Under the pieces are notes generated by a model. That model did no database searches. It was not told the origin of the DNA and worked only from the letters and a program-made list of their open reading frames with translations. 64,000 nucleotides of DNA from Pedobacter aquae. Lineage in GTDB: Bacteria > Bacteroidota > Bacteroidia > Sphingobacteriales > Sphingobacteriaceae. Shown piece by piece: positions 1-7,604 of this stretch. The translations under genes were made by a program, and so were the position numbers. Numbering within the stretch: position 1 is the first letter of the stretch; every line of letters starts with the position of its first letter. The stretch covers positions 3,534,001 to 3,598,000 of the forward strand of contig NZ_CP043329.1 in assembly GCF_008195825.1 (NCBI RefSeq), in the 5' to 3' direction.

Positions 1-439
1 TATCATATTCTTCTTGGCTTATGGCTTCTGATTGAAGAAGTTTTTTAGACCGAGACTCTGTCTCTGAGGCTAATTTTTCTCTTGTTAAAGCTTGTGCTAA
101 TTGTGCCTGTAGCTCTCTATCATCTATCTTAATTAATAAAGCGCCTTTATTAACGGTAGAACCTTCTGTAAAATTGATAGACCTAATTAAGCCAGAAATC
201 TCGCTTCTTATTTGTACTTGTTCATTAGCCTCAATAGTTCCAGAAACAGAAACTATATTAGAAAACTGGGTTGGTTTAACAATAATACCGCTTACACCTA
301 TTGGAGCACCACCACCTGCTGGTGTGCCGGTTGCGCCACCTTTTGGCCCTTTTGTTTCTGATGATTTACTTAATCGGTTATAAATCATATAACCTAGTAA
401 GCCAATAATTAAAACATAAATAATGTACTTGGTTTTCAT
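1..439 (-). CDS. RND efflux periplasmic adaptor (HlyD/MFP family), 5' part only
   Basis: Reading the minus strand from the ATG at 439 gives a protein that begins with a short basic stretch, one membrane segment (about residues 5-18, IIYVLIIGLLGYMIY), a Gly/Pro/Ala-rich linker, then a beta-stranded biotinyl-lipoyl-like region (VSGTIEANEQVQIRSEISG, then GALLIKIDDREL) and the start of an alpha-helical hairpin. This order is that of membrane fusion proteins, which link an inner-membrane RND or ABC pump to an outer-membrane channel. The gene runs off the left edge, so pump and channel genes probably lie beyond it. Its ATG overlaps the TGA of the MarR gene (ATGA), so the two are translationally coupled and the MarR protein probably controls the pump. 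The family is clear; the substrate is unknown. Confidence 0.85.
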   Translation of the reverse strand, partial: MKTKYIIYVLIIGLLGYMIYNRLSKSSETKGPKGGATGTPAGGGAPIGVSGIIVKPTQFSNIVSVSGTIEANEQVQIRSEISGLIRSINFTEGSTVNKGALLIKIDDRELQAQLAQALTREKLASETESRSKKLLQSEAISQEEYD

Positions 440-909
440 GTTGTATGTTTAAGTTTTTTAAAGTCGAGGATAAGCTCGTGAGTATTTTCTGTAGTTAAGT
501 TTTGTTGCATTTGTGCTAACACGTCAAAAAAGCGCCCAATATTTTCTTTTGATACATTTTTAAAAGCTTTTTCATTAAGATTTTTAAAAATATGATGTAT
601 TTCAGGTACTAGTTTTTTAGCTTTATCCGTAAGCTTTATCAAATGCTTACGTCTATCGTGTTGGTCTGCTTCGCGTGTAACAAAATCGTTATCAGATAAA
701 TAATCTATCATGGTAACCATAAAAGATTTATCAACCTGTAAAATTTCTGCCAATTCTTTTTGCGTGTAAAGCTCTTCTGTTTCACTTAAAATAAGTAATA
801 CATAATGATAGCGCTCCATAGGGATATACCCAGCTATTTTGCTAAATTCACTTAAATACTTCTTGGTAACTTGTATAAGTTGATGTGCTATTGGTTCTTC
901 AAATTTCAT
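436..909 (-). CDS. MarR-family transcriptional regulator of the adjacent efflux operon
   Basis: The protein has about 157 residues in the winged-helix MarR arrangement: a helical N-terminus, a helix-turn-helix (TQKELAEILQVDKSFMVTMIDYL) and a basic wing (ADQHDRRKHLIKLT, with the family's D-R-R/K pattern). MarR proteins are dimers that usually repress their own operon and respond to small ligands. I place the start at the ATG at 909. An upstream TTG at 927 would lie inside the probable -7 element (TAAATTTG, 932-925 on the minus strand). An inverted repeat at 950-970 lies just upstream and may be its operator. The stop codon overlaps the start of the efflux adaptor. Family assignment is firm; repression of the pump is inferred from the operon. 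Confidence 0.88.
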   Translation of the reverse strand: MKFEEPIAHQLIQVTKKYLSEFSKIAGYIPMERYHYVLLILSETEELYTQKELAEILQVDKSFMVTMIDYLSDNDFVTREADQHDRRKHLIKLTDKAKKLVPEIHHIFKNLNEKAFKNVSKENIGRFFDVLAQMQQNLTTENTHELILDFKKLKHTT

Positions 910-924
910 TGTAAGAGATAAGTT

Positions 925-970
925 CAAATTTATAATTTAAGTTTACACAATAGTTGAAGGTATCAACTAT
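925..970 (-). promoter_or_regulatory. Probable promoter and MarR operator upstream of the efflux operon
   Basis: On the minus strand TAAATTTG (932-925) fits the Bacteroidota -7 consensus TAnnTTTG, 16 bases before the ATG at 909. Upstream is an inverted repeat with 8-bp arms, ATAGTTGA (950-957) and TCAACTAT (963-970), separated by 5 bases. Size and position suit a MarR dimer site. No clear -33 TTTG at the usual spacing is seen, so the promoter call is moderate. Confidence 0.5.
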
Positions 971-1019
971 ATTACAAATCAATCATACAGCTTAAATTTT
1001 TGAATATTGAATAATATTT

Positions 1020-1027
1020 TAGTTTTG
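1020..1027 (+). promoter_or_regulatory. Probable -7 promoter element of the M61 peptidase gene
   Basis: TAGTTTTG matches the Bacteroidota -7 consensus TAnnTTTG and lies 14 bases before the ATG at 1042, implying a very short leader. A TTTG at 999-1002 could serve as the -33 element, although the spacing (17) is a little short. Confidence 0.45.
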
Positions 1028-1041
1028 TATAAAAACTTAAA

Positions 1042-2826
1042 ATGCACTCATTTAAAATTTTTCTAAACACTTTAATCATCATTTTTATGGTTCAATTAAC
1101 TGCTGCGGCAGATGATGGTTCTAAAATAGAGTTCACAGTATCTTTTTCTGAACCTCAGGCACATTATGCCGATGTAGAAATGCGTATTAGTAATATCCGT
1201 AAAAAGGAAATTGAAGTAAGCATGCCAGTATGGGCACCAGGTTCTTATTTGGTAAGAGAGTTTTCTAAAAATGTAGAAGGTTTTACTGCTAGTACAAATG
1301 CTGGGGCAGCTTTATCATCAGAAAAAGTAAAGAAGAACACTTGGAAGATTAAAACCAATGGCAATAAAACAGTAGTGGTAAACTATAAAGTTTATGCTTA
1401 TGAGATTTCTGTAAGAACTAGTTTTATAGATGCTAGCCATGCTTTTTTATCGCCAACAGGCATATTTATGTTTGTTAAAGATAGGTTAAACGAGCCTGTA
1501 CGAGTTAATATTACACCTTTTAGCAATTGGAGCAAAGTTTCTACTGGTTTAGAGAAAATTGAAGGAACTAAGTTTTCTTACCATGCTCCGGATTTTGATT
1601 GGTTGTATGATTCGCCTATAGAAGTTGGTAATCAAGATATTTTTGAGTTTGATGCTGCCGGAGTTAAACATGAAGTTGCTATGGTAGGTGGTGGAAACTA
1701 CGATAAAGAGAAGTTGAAACTAGATATGGCAAAAATTGTAGAGGAGGAGACTTTAATTTTTAGAGAAAACCCTAACAAGCGCTATGTTTTTATCGTTCAT
1801 CATTACCAAAATGGAGGTGGTGGTTTAGAGCATTTAAACTCTACCGTTTTAGGCGCTAAAAGAACAGGATATACAGACGCCGCAACTTATACCAATTTTT
1901 TAAGTTTGGTAGCTCATGAGTATTTCCATTTATGGAATGTGAAAAGGTTAAGACCTATTGCGCTTGGTCCGTTTGATTATGAAAACGAGAATTATACAAC
2001 TGATTTATGGATTGCAGAAGGTTTTACTGCTTATTACGATAACCTGATTATACAAAGAACAGGGGCTATTTCTGAAATTGATTATCTGAAAATCTTACAA
2101 GCAGAGATTAACTTGATTGCAAACCAAAGAGGTGATAAAGTACAAGCTGTAACAGAGGCTAGCTTTGATGCTTGGATTAAATATTACCGACCAAATGAAA
2201 ACAGTAGCAATGCTACCATATCTTACTACAACAAAGGTGCTTTGCTTGCCGCGATGCTAGATTTAGCAATTATTCATAAAACCAATGCTAACAAAAGCTT
2301 AGATGATGTTTTAAGAAATACTTACCAAGAGTATTACAAGAAAAAGGGTAGAGGTTTTACCAGTAAAGAATTTAAAGAGGCTTTAGAAAAAGAGTATGGG
2401 GAAAATTTAGATGAGTTTTACAACAAATATGTAAACGGTACTGCGGAAGTAGATTGTGCTAAGTTTCTAGCTTATGCAGGCTTAGAATTGGTAAACAGGG
2501 CGAACCCTAAAATGCCTTCTTTAGGTGTTAGAACAAGAAAGAATATCATCAGTACCGTTATAAGAGGTGGTGCAGCATGGAATGGCGGCTTAAATGTTAA
2601 CGATGAAATTATTGCCGTTAACGGAGAAAGAGTAGAAGATATTAACGATTATATCAAAACTAAAGCAGTTGGCGAGAACTTAATGATTGTTTTAAATAGA
2701 GATGGCATTATCCAGACGTTAAATATCAAATTGGCTGCTAGTACAGATAAGAGCTTGCAAATAGATATAATGAAAAAACAAACAGAACAACAAAAAGCTG
2801 TTTTTAAGAAGTGGATGAAAATGTAA
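1042..2826 (+). CDS. M61-family metallopeptidase (glycyl aminopeptidase-like) with PDZ domain
   Basis: The 594-residue product starts with a signal peptide (about 1-23, ending TAAAD), so it is exported. An N-terminal beta domain with the M61 signature MPVWAPGSYLVREF precedes the catalytic domain, which holds the zinc motif HEYFHLWNVKR (H292, E293, H296) and a third ligand, E326, in WIAEGFTAYYD. A PDZ domain follows (about residues 490-570, LGVRTRKNIISTV to NGERVEDINDYI). Members of this family cleave N-terminal glycine or alanine residues. All key residues are present. The gene is monocistronic, convergent with the next gene across a hairpin terminator. Function in this organism beyond periplasmic peptide turnover is not known. 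Confidence 0.9.
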   Translation: MHSFKIFLNTLIIIFMVQLTAAADDGSKIEFTVSFSEPQAHYADVEMRISNIRKKEIEVSMPVWAPGSYLVREFSKNVEGFTASTNAGAALSSEKVKKNTWKIKTNGNKTVVVNYKVYAYEISVRTSFIDASHAFLSPTGIFMFVKDRLNEPVRVNITPFSNWSKVSTGLEKIEGTKFSYHAPDFDWLYDSPIEVGNQDIFEFDAAGVKHEVAMVGGGNYDKEKLKLDMAKIVEEETLIFRENPNKRYVFIVHHYQNGGGGLEHLNSTVLGAKRTGYTDAATYTNFLSLVAHEYFHLWNVKRLRPIALGPFDYENENYTTDLWIAEGFTAYYDNLIIQRTGAISEIDYLKILQAEINLIANQRGDKVQAVTEASFDAWIKYYRPNENSSNATISYYNKGALLAAMLDLAIIHKTNANKSLDDVLRNTYQEYYKKKGRGFTSKEFKEALEKEYGENLDEFYNKYVNGTAEVDCAKFLAYAGLELVNRANPKMPSLGVRTRKNIISTVIRGGAAWNGGLNVNDEIIAVNGERVEDINDYIKTKAVGENLMIVLNRDGIIQTLNIKLAASTDKSLQIDIMKKQTEQQKAVFKKWMKM

Positions 2827-2828
2827 AC

Positions 2829-2858
2829 AAAAGAGGAGGCTTAAAAGCCTCCTCTTTT
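2829..2858. terminator. Bidirectional Rho-independent terminator
   Basis: A perfect 12-bp stem (AAAAGAGGAGGC at 2829-2840 with its complement at 2847-2858) and a 6-base loop lie between two convergent genes. The A-run and T-run on either side let it work in both directions. Confidence 0.85.
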
Positions 2859-2878
2859 GTTTCTAAAATATTTAATAT

Positions 2879-3373
2879 TTAGAAAACAAATCTTAGCGTA
2901 AAGCCAGGCTCAATATCTAAGAAAGGGCCTCTAGCAAGTTCTAATCTTGGGTGTAAATCAACACCTAAAGTGAAAGGTATTTCAGGCATTTGCCATTCTA
3001 AACCTAAAATAGCATCAGCACCTAAAAGTAAGCCATTATCATAAATTTCGTCATCATCACCAAAGTATCTTCTGTATCTTCTGCCGTCATCAATACCACC
3101 AATGTGGGCACCAACGCCGTAATACCATTTTAAAGAAGGCTCGCTAAAAGCTGTAGCATGTTTTTCATATAAACCAGTAACCACAAAAACACCAGGTCTA
3201 AAACCTAAAATACCTTCAATAGCAGTATCAGATTTTACAAAGTGTTTAATGGTTAAACCATTTTCAAAGCCTCCGGCTCTAAAACCAATTCCAGTATTAT
3301 AACCTTGTGCATTTACTTTTGAAAAGGTTAAAAGCAATAGCGATAAGCTTAATAACAATAATTTTTGTTTCAT
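2879..3373 (-). CDS. Small outer-membrane beta-barrel-like protein, unknown function
   Basis: The 164-residue protein has a clear signal peptide (about 1-22, basic start and a leucine run ending in VNA) and then alternating beta-strand-like segments rich in glycine and aromatic residues (YNTGIGFRAGGFENG, WYYGVGAHIGGIDDG). It ends in phenylalanine (LRFVF), as outer-membrane barrels usually do. Its size suits an 8-strand barrel. I do not recognise a named family and assign no function. It is a single gene facing the M61 peptidase across a shared terminator. Confidence 0.7.
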   Translation of the reverse strand: MKQKLLLLSLSLLLLTFSKVNAQGYNTGIGFRAGGFENGLTIKHFVKSDTAIEGILGFRPGVFVVTGLYEKHATAFSEPSLKWYYGVGAHIGGIDDGRRYRRYFGDDDEIYDNGLLLGADAILGLEWQMPEIPFTLGVDLHPRLELARGPFLDIEPGFTLRFVF

Positions 3374-3552
3374 TTTTTTATTTTATTTATCCAAGCCTCA
3401 TTCTCAAATCAAATGCCAGAGATTAATTTTTCCCTTTAAAACTTTAATTCATTCTCATAATGTTGTTCTAATAAATGTAATAATCGTAAAACCTTCTTTG
3501 AGGTTCAATCAGGATTATCTATATTGATAAACCAATTATAAATTAATGTATT
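3374..3552. other. Intergenic region between divergent genes
   Basis: This gap must hold the promoters of the divergent barrel gene and acyl-CoA synthetase gene. I see no convincing TAnnTTTG element, repeat or RNA structure in it. Confidence 0.4.
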
Positions 3553-5325
3553 ATGGAAGCCATTAGCAGAGTGTTTGATTTGCTTAAATACAATAAGCAA
3601 AACTTTAATTGTCAAGATATATTGGCCACTAAGGTAAATGGTCAATGGAAAAAATATAGCAGTAGCGATTTTATCAATATTTCTGAAGAAGTAAGTCGGG
3701 GACTTATTAAAAAAGGTATAGGTAAGGATGATAAAGTGGCTATCATGTCTGAAAATAGGCCCGAGTGGAATTTTTGCGATTTTGGTATCATGCAAATAGG
3801 GGCAACACAAGTTCCTATGTATCCAACTTTAGCCGAAGCAGATATCAAATTTATTCTGATAGATGCAGAAGTAAAAATTGTGTTTGTATCTTCAGAAGAG
3901 CTTTATCAAAAGGTACAGAAGGTAAAAAATGAAGCAGGTTTACAAACCGATATTTACACTTTTAATACCGTAAGTGGAGCGCCAAACTGGTTAGAAATTG
4001 TATCGCTAGGTAAAGAAAATCAGGATATTGATTTAGAACCTTATAAGCAACAAATTACAGAAGATGATTTGCTTACGCTGATATATACTTCTGGTACAAC
4101 AGGTACACCAAAGGGCGTGATGTTGAGCCACAAAAACTTAATCAGTAATATTTTATATTCATCTCAACTCTATCCAGACCAAGTAAAAAGGGCATTAAGC
4201 TTTTTGCCACTTTCGCACATATTTGAGCGTATGGTGGTTTACATGTACTTTTATTTAGGTGTATCTGTTTATTATGCAGAAAGTTTAGAGACTATAGTAG
4301 CCAATTTGGCCGAAGTAAAACCACATTGCTTTACCACAGTACCAAGGTTGTTAGAAAAAGTATACGATAGAATTGTTGCCAAAGGACAAGCTTTAACAGG
4401 AGTTAAAAAGGCTTTATTCTTTTGGGCTTTAAAACTAGGGCACCAATTTGAAATGGATGGTAAAAATGGCTTTTTATATGAGTTACAATTAAAAATAGCT
4501 CGTAAACTTATCTTTAGTAAATGGAGAGACGCATTGGGCGGAGAAATTATTGTTATAGTTTCTGGTGGTGCTGCTTTACAAGAGCGTTTAGCAAGAGTTT
4601 TCTGGGGTGCAGATATTAAAGTACTAGAAGGTTATGGCTTAACAGAAACATCGCCAGTGATAGCTGTTAATGGCCCTAGAAAAGGCGAAACCATGTTTGG
4701 TACTGTAGGTAGACCATTGGGTAACGTAGAAGTGAAAATTGCTGAAGACGGAGAGATTTTATGTAAAGGCCCTAGTGTAATGACAGGCTATTACAAACGC
4801 CCTGATGCTACAGCAGAAGCTATTACAGATGGTTGGTTCCATACCGGAGATATTGGAATGCTTAAAGATGGCTTTTTGGCTATTACAGATAGAAAGAAAG
4901 AAGTTTTTAAAACCGCAGGCGGTAAATACGTTGCACCACAGGTTCTAGAAAATAAGTTTAAAGAATCTGTTTATATAGAGCAAATTATGGTGGTAGGCGA
5001 GAATAAAAGATTCCCTTCTGCTTTAGTAGTACCAAATTTTGAAAAGCTTTTAGATTGGAGCGCCAGGAATGGTATAAACGAACAAAAGCCCGCCGAATTG
5101 ATAAAAAACAAACAGGTTATAGCTAAAGTTTGGTCTGAGGTAGAACTATTAAATGCAGGTTTTGGTAAGTGGGAGCAAGTTAAAAAGATAGCTTTATTAC
5201 CTAAGGAGTTTACCATAGATGGTGGCGAACTTACCCCAAAGCTAAGTTTAAAACGTAAAGTGATTTTGAAAAACAATGAAGCTTTGGTAGAAAAGCTTTA
5301 TGAAGAAACAGATAAATTAGAATAA
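3553..5325 (+). CDS. Long-chain fatty acid-CoA ligase (AMP-forming)
   Basis: This 590-residue member of the ANL superfamily activates fatty acids to acyl-CoA through an acyl-adenylate at the inner face of the membrane. Motifs appear in the standard order: the phosphate-binding loop YTSGTTGTPKG from residue 178, the YGLTETSP adenine motif at about 361, WFHTGDIG at about 428 and the hinge DRKKEVFKTAGGKY near 450, with the acyl-CoA-synthetase-type lysine region retained. Length matches the long-chain (FACL, about 600 residue) group. It is transcribed alone and ends in a hairpin. It would feed the beta-oxidation genes at 13.4-19.7 kb and allow reuse of exogenous fatty acids. The chain-length specificity is inferred from family resemblance. 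Confidence 0.9.
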   Translation: MEAISRVFDLLKYNKQNFNCQDILATKVNGQWKKYSSSDFINISEEVSRGLIKKGIGKDDKVAIMSENRPEWNFCDFGIMQIGATQVPMYPTLAEADIKFILIDAEVKIVFVSSEELYQKVQKVKNEAGLQTDIYTFNTVSGAPNWLEIVSLGKENQDIDLEPYKQQITEDDLLTLIYTSGTTGTPKGVMLSHKNLISNILYSSQLYPDQVKRALSFLPLSHIFERMVVYMYFYLGVSVYYAESLETIVANLAEVKPHCFTTVPRLLEKVYDRIVAKGQALTGVKKALFFWALKLGHQFEMDGKNGFLYELQLKIARKLIFSKWRDALGGEIIVIVSGGAALQERLARVFWGADIKVLEGYGLTETSPVIAVNGPRKGETMFGTVGRPLGNVEVKIAEDGEILCKGPSVMTGYYKRPDATAEAITDGWFHTGDIGMLKDGFLAITDRKKEVFKTAGGKYVAPQVLENKFKESVYIEQIMVVGENKRFPSALVVPNFEKLLDWSARNGINEQKPAELIKNKQVIAKVWSEVELLNAGFGKWEQVKKIALLPKEFTIDGGELTPKLSLKRKVILKNNEALVEKLYEETDKLE

Positions 5326-5327
5326 CA

Positions 5328-5356
5328 AGAGAGGCCTTTAAAACAGGCCTTTCTTA
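5328..5356. terminator. Probable terminator after the acyl-CoA ligase gene
   Basis: AGGCC (5332-5336 region) pairs with GGCCT at about 5346-5350 across an A/T-rich loop, followed by TTTCTT. It overlaps the 3' end of the convergent receiver gene and may act on both genes. The stem is short, so the call is moderate. Confidence 0.5.
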
Positions 5357-5734
5357 TTGTTGATGCTTGCGTTCTAAAACATCATTAACAATATTTTCAA
5401 GCTCTACTAAATCAAAGGGTTTGGGTAAATAAGCATCAGCGCCAGCGGTTTCTGCAAGTAAATGAATATCATTATTAGCAGAAAAATAAATCACGGGTAT
5501 ATGCTTAAAATCTGGATGTTGTTTTAATAGTTGCGTGGCTTTTATACCGCCAATATCTGGTATCCAATTGTCCATCAAAATAACATCTGGGTTTATGCTG
5601 GTTACTTTTTCTATAATATCATGTGAAGTTTCAGAAATTTCTACTTGATAGCCAGACTCCATCAGGATGATAGAGCATAATTCTAAAATATTTACATCAT
5701 CATCAAAGATTAGTATCGTTTTATTCGTATTCAT
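5354..5734 (-). CDS. Single-domain response regulator (CheY-like receiver)
   Basis: The 126-residue protein is a lone receiver domain. It has the acidic cluster D11-D13 (IFDDDVN), the phosphorylatable D55 (VILMDNWIPD), S85 (YFSA) in the switch position and K105 (LPKPF), so it should be phosphorylated normally. It has no output domain and probably acts as a phosphotransfer intermediate or by protein contact. It is the last gene of a minus-strand block with CheB, CheR, another receiver and two histidine kinases, separated from cheB by 54 bases. Its partner kinase is likely one of those two. Confidence 0.88.
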   Translation of the reverse strand: MNTNKTILIFDDDVNILELCSIILMESGYQVEISETSHDIIEKVTSINPDVILMDNWIPDIGGIKATQLLKQHPDFKHIPVIYFSANNDIHLLAETAGADAYLPKPFDLVELENIVNDVLERKHQQ

Positions 5735-5788
5735 TTATGTTAAAGAAAGTAGTTTAAATCATACACCAGATAAATTTTAACGTAGCAT

Positions 5789-6352
5789 TTATGGTACATC
5801 TAACTTGTTTATAAATGCAGCAATCTCATCCGGATTTAAGACAAAATCAATTTTTGATTGTGCGATAGCTTGTAAAGGCATATAATTTACCTCTGCGCTT
5901 ACCGGATTTTGTACAAGTGTTGTTCCATTATTGGCTTTTACATAATTTAAACCTGCAGCCCCATCGGCATTTGCGCCAGATAATAGCAAAGCAAATGTAT
6001 TTTCTTTAAAAACTTTTGCTGCAGAACTAAACGTTACATCAATAGAGGGTCTAGAGAAATTTAACTTTTCAGAGAAATCAAGAGAAATGGTTTTATCACT
6101 TTCTATAAGCAAATGATAATCTGCAGGGGCAATATAAATATAGCCAGCTTCTAAAACATCTTTATCATCAGGCTCAATCACCTTTAAATTGGTTCTAGTA
6201 TTTAATAAATATCCTAATTGCGAATCGGTATAACCTTTCCGGTGTAGTACAATGATGATGGGAAACTTTAAATCATGATGAAGCTTTGGTAATACTTCAA
6301 GTAATACTTTCAAGCTCCCGGCAGAACCTCCTATTAAAAAGATGGTATCCAT
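5789..6352 (-). CDS. CheB-type protein-glutamate methylesterase without receiver domain
   Basis: The 187 residues cover only the CheB catalytic domain. The Ser-His-Asp triad is visible: S10 in GGSAGS, H37 in VLHRKG and D130 in SGANADGAAG. CheB removes methyl groups from glutamates that CheR modified, classically on chemoreceptors. Here the receiver that normally gates CheB is absent, and free receivers are encoded on either side. The gene starts one base after the cheR stop, so the two are co-translated. No chemoreceptor, CheA or CheW gene is in the window, so its substrate is probably a sensor kinase in this operon. That is inference. Confidence 0.88.
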   Translation of the reverse strand: MDTIFLIGGSAGSLKVLLEVLPKLHHDLKFPIIIVLHRKGYTDSQLGYLLNTRTNLKVIEPDDKDVLEAGYIYIAPADYHLLIESDKTISLDFSEKLNFSRPSIDVTFSSAAKVFKENTFALLLSGANADGAAGLNYVKANNGTTLVQNPVSAEVNYMPLQAIAQSKIDFVLNPDEIAAFINKLDVP

Positions 6353-6353
6353 G

Positions 6354-7211
6354 CTAAATGTTAAAGTTTATAAGCCTTCTTTGATCTTCTTGTTGCTTGC
6401 GCCATATTTTTTCTGTAGATATTTGATGGTAATGCCTATCTAATTTAGAAAACCTGATGGTTTCTTTAGAGCCTAAACCTAAAAAGCCTAAATGTTCTAA
6501 GCTTTCATCAAAAAGTTTAAAAACTTTTGCTTGTAAGTCTTTATCAAAATAAATCAAAACATTTCTGCAAATGATAAGCTGAAACTCGTTAAAAGAGCGG
6601 TCTGATACGAGGTTGTGCGTTGCAAAAATCATCTTCTCTTTAAGATCATCGTTAAAACGAGCAAAGTCATAATTTGCCGTATAGTACTCAGAAAAATTTT
6701 GCGTCCCGCCAGAGAGGATATAATTTTCAGAGTATAGTTTCATTTGGCTGATAGGGAAAATACCGTTTCTAGCTCTTTCTAATACGCTAGGGTTAATATC
6801 TGTAGCATATAATAAAGTTTTATGCATTAAACCGGCTTCCTTAGCTAAAATGGCAAGAGAATAAACTTCCTCACCGGTAGAGCAGCCTGCTAGCCAAATT
6901 CTTATCAACGGGTATGTGCCTAACCGTGGGAGTACATGTTCTCTTAAAGCTTTATAAAAAGAGGGGTCTCTAAACATCTCGGTTACGTTCACCGTAATCT
7001 CTTCTACAAATCTTTGTAAATAAGAAGGCTGTTTAATAAGTTGATACCTTAGCTCTGCAAAGCTGGTAAACTTATCTATCAGGCAAATGCGGTTTACCCT
7101 TCTTTTAATAGAAGCTTTGCTGTATTGAGTAAAATCATAACCGTAAAGTTCTGCAATTTCTGTAAGCAGACTTTCCAGTTCTTCATCTTTTATCAAATCA
7201 GGTTCTATCAT
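6354..7211 (-). CDS. CheR-type protein-glutamate O-methyltransferase
   Basis: This 285-residue protein has the CheR N-terminal helical domain (about 10-75) followed by the SAM-binding domain. Visible signatures are NVTEMFRDPSF at about 75-85, the SAM loop LAGCSTGEEVYS (A108-E115), LLYATDIN, and the late motif IICRNVLIYFD. It methylates glutamate side chains using S-adenosylmethionine. It overlaps the 3' end of the upstream receiver gene by 14 bases and is followed immediately by cheB. With no chemoreceptor in sight, it belongs to the group of CheR/CheB pairs linked to hybrid kinases, where adaptation of a kinase sensor domain is suspected. Confidence 0.9.
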   Translation of the reverse strand: MIEPDLIKDEELESLLTEIAELYGYDFTQYSKASIKRRVNRICLIDKFTSFAELRYQLIKQPSYLQRFVEEITVNVTEMFRDPSFYKALREHVLPRLGTYPLIRIWLAGCSTGEEVYSLAILAKEAGLMHKTLLYATDINPSVLERARNGIFPISQMKLYSENYILSGGTQNFSEYYTANYDFARFNDDLKEKMIFATHNLVSDRSFNEFQLIICRNVLIYFDKDLQAKVFKLFDESLEHLGFLGLGSKETIRFSKLDRHYHQISTEKIWRKQQEDQRRLINFNI

Positions 7212-7581
7212 TTAAAATTTTAGCTATGCTATATAAAAGCTTATCAATATCAATAGGTTTGGAGATGTAATCTGTTGCACCGGCGGCTAAACATTTCTCT
7301 TTATCTCCTAGCATAGCTTGTGCCGTAACCGCTATAACGGGTAATTTTTTTATTTTTTCATGATGTGTGATTACATTAATCCCTTCATAACCATCCATCT
7401 CTGGCATCATCATATCCATCAATATTAAGGCAGTTTCCGGATGTTGTTCTAAAAGTGTAATCCCTTCCGTTACGCTGTTGGCCGCTATACAATCAAAACC
7501 TTTTGATTTAAGAACCATCTTTAAAGCGAAGATATTTCTGTTATCATCGTCTATAATCAGTATAAGGGTGTTTTTTGTCAT
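7198..7581 (-). CDS. Single-domain response regulator (receiver)
   Basis: From the ATG at 7581 the product is a 127-residue lone receiver: IIDDDNRNIFAL (acidic cluster), LILMDMMMPEMDGYE (phosphoacceptor Asp), VIAVTAQA (switch Thr) and ISKPID (Lys). It is close in sequence to the third receiver of the neighbouring hybrid kinase (ILMDMMMPEMDGYE occurs in both), which suggests duplication. I prefer the ATG at 7581 over the start at 7623: a GGAG sits just upstream, and the start at 7623 would overlap the kinase gene and add a non-homologous basic extension. It overlaps cheR by 14 bases. Confidence 0.85.
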   Translation of the reverse strand: MTKNTLILIIDDDNRNIFALKMVLKSKGFDCIAANSVTEGITLLEQHPETALILMDMMMPEMDGYEGINVITHHEKIKKLPVIAVTAQAMLGDKEKCLAAGATDYISKPIDIDKLLYSIAKILNDRT

Positions 7582-7604
7582 AAACTTTCTCCATGTTTTA
7601 TTTT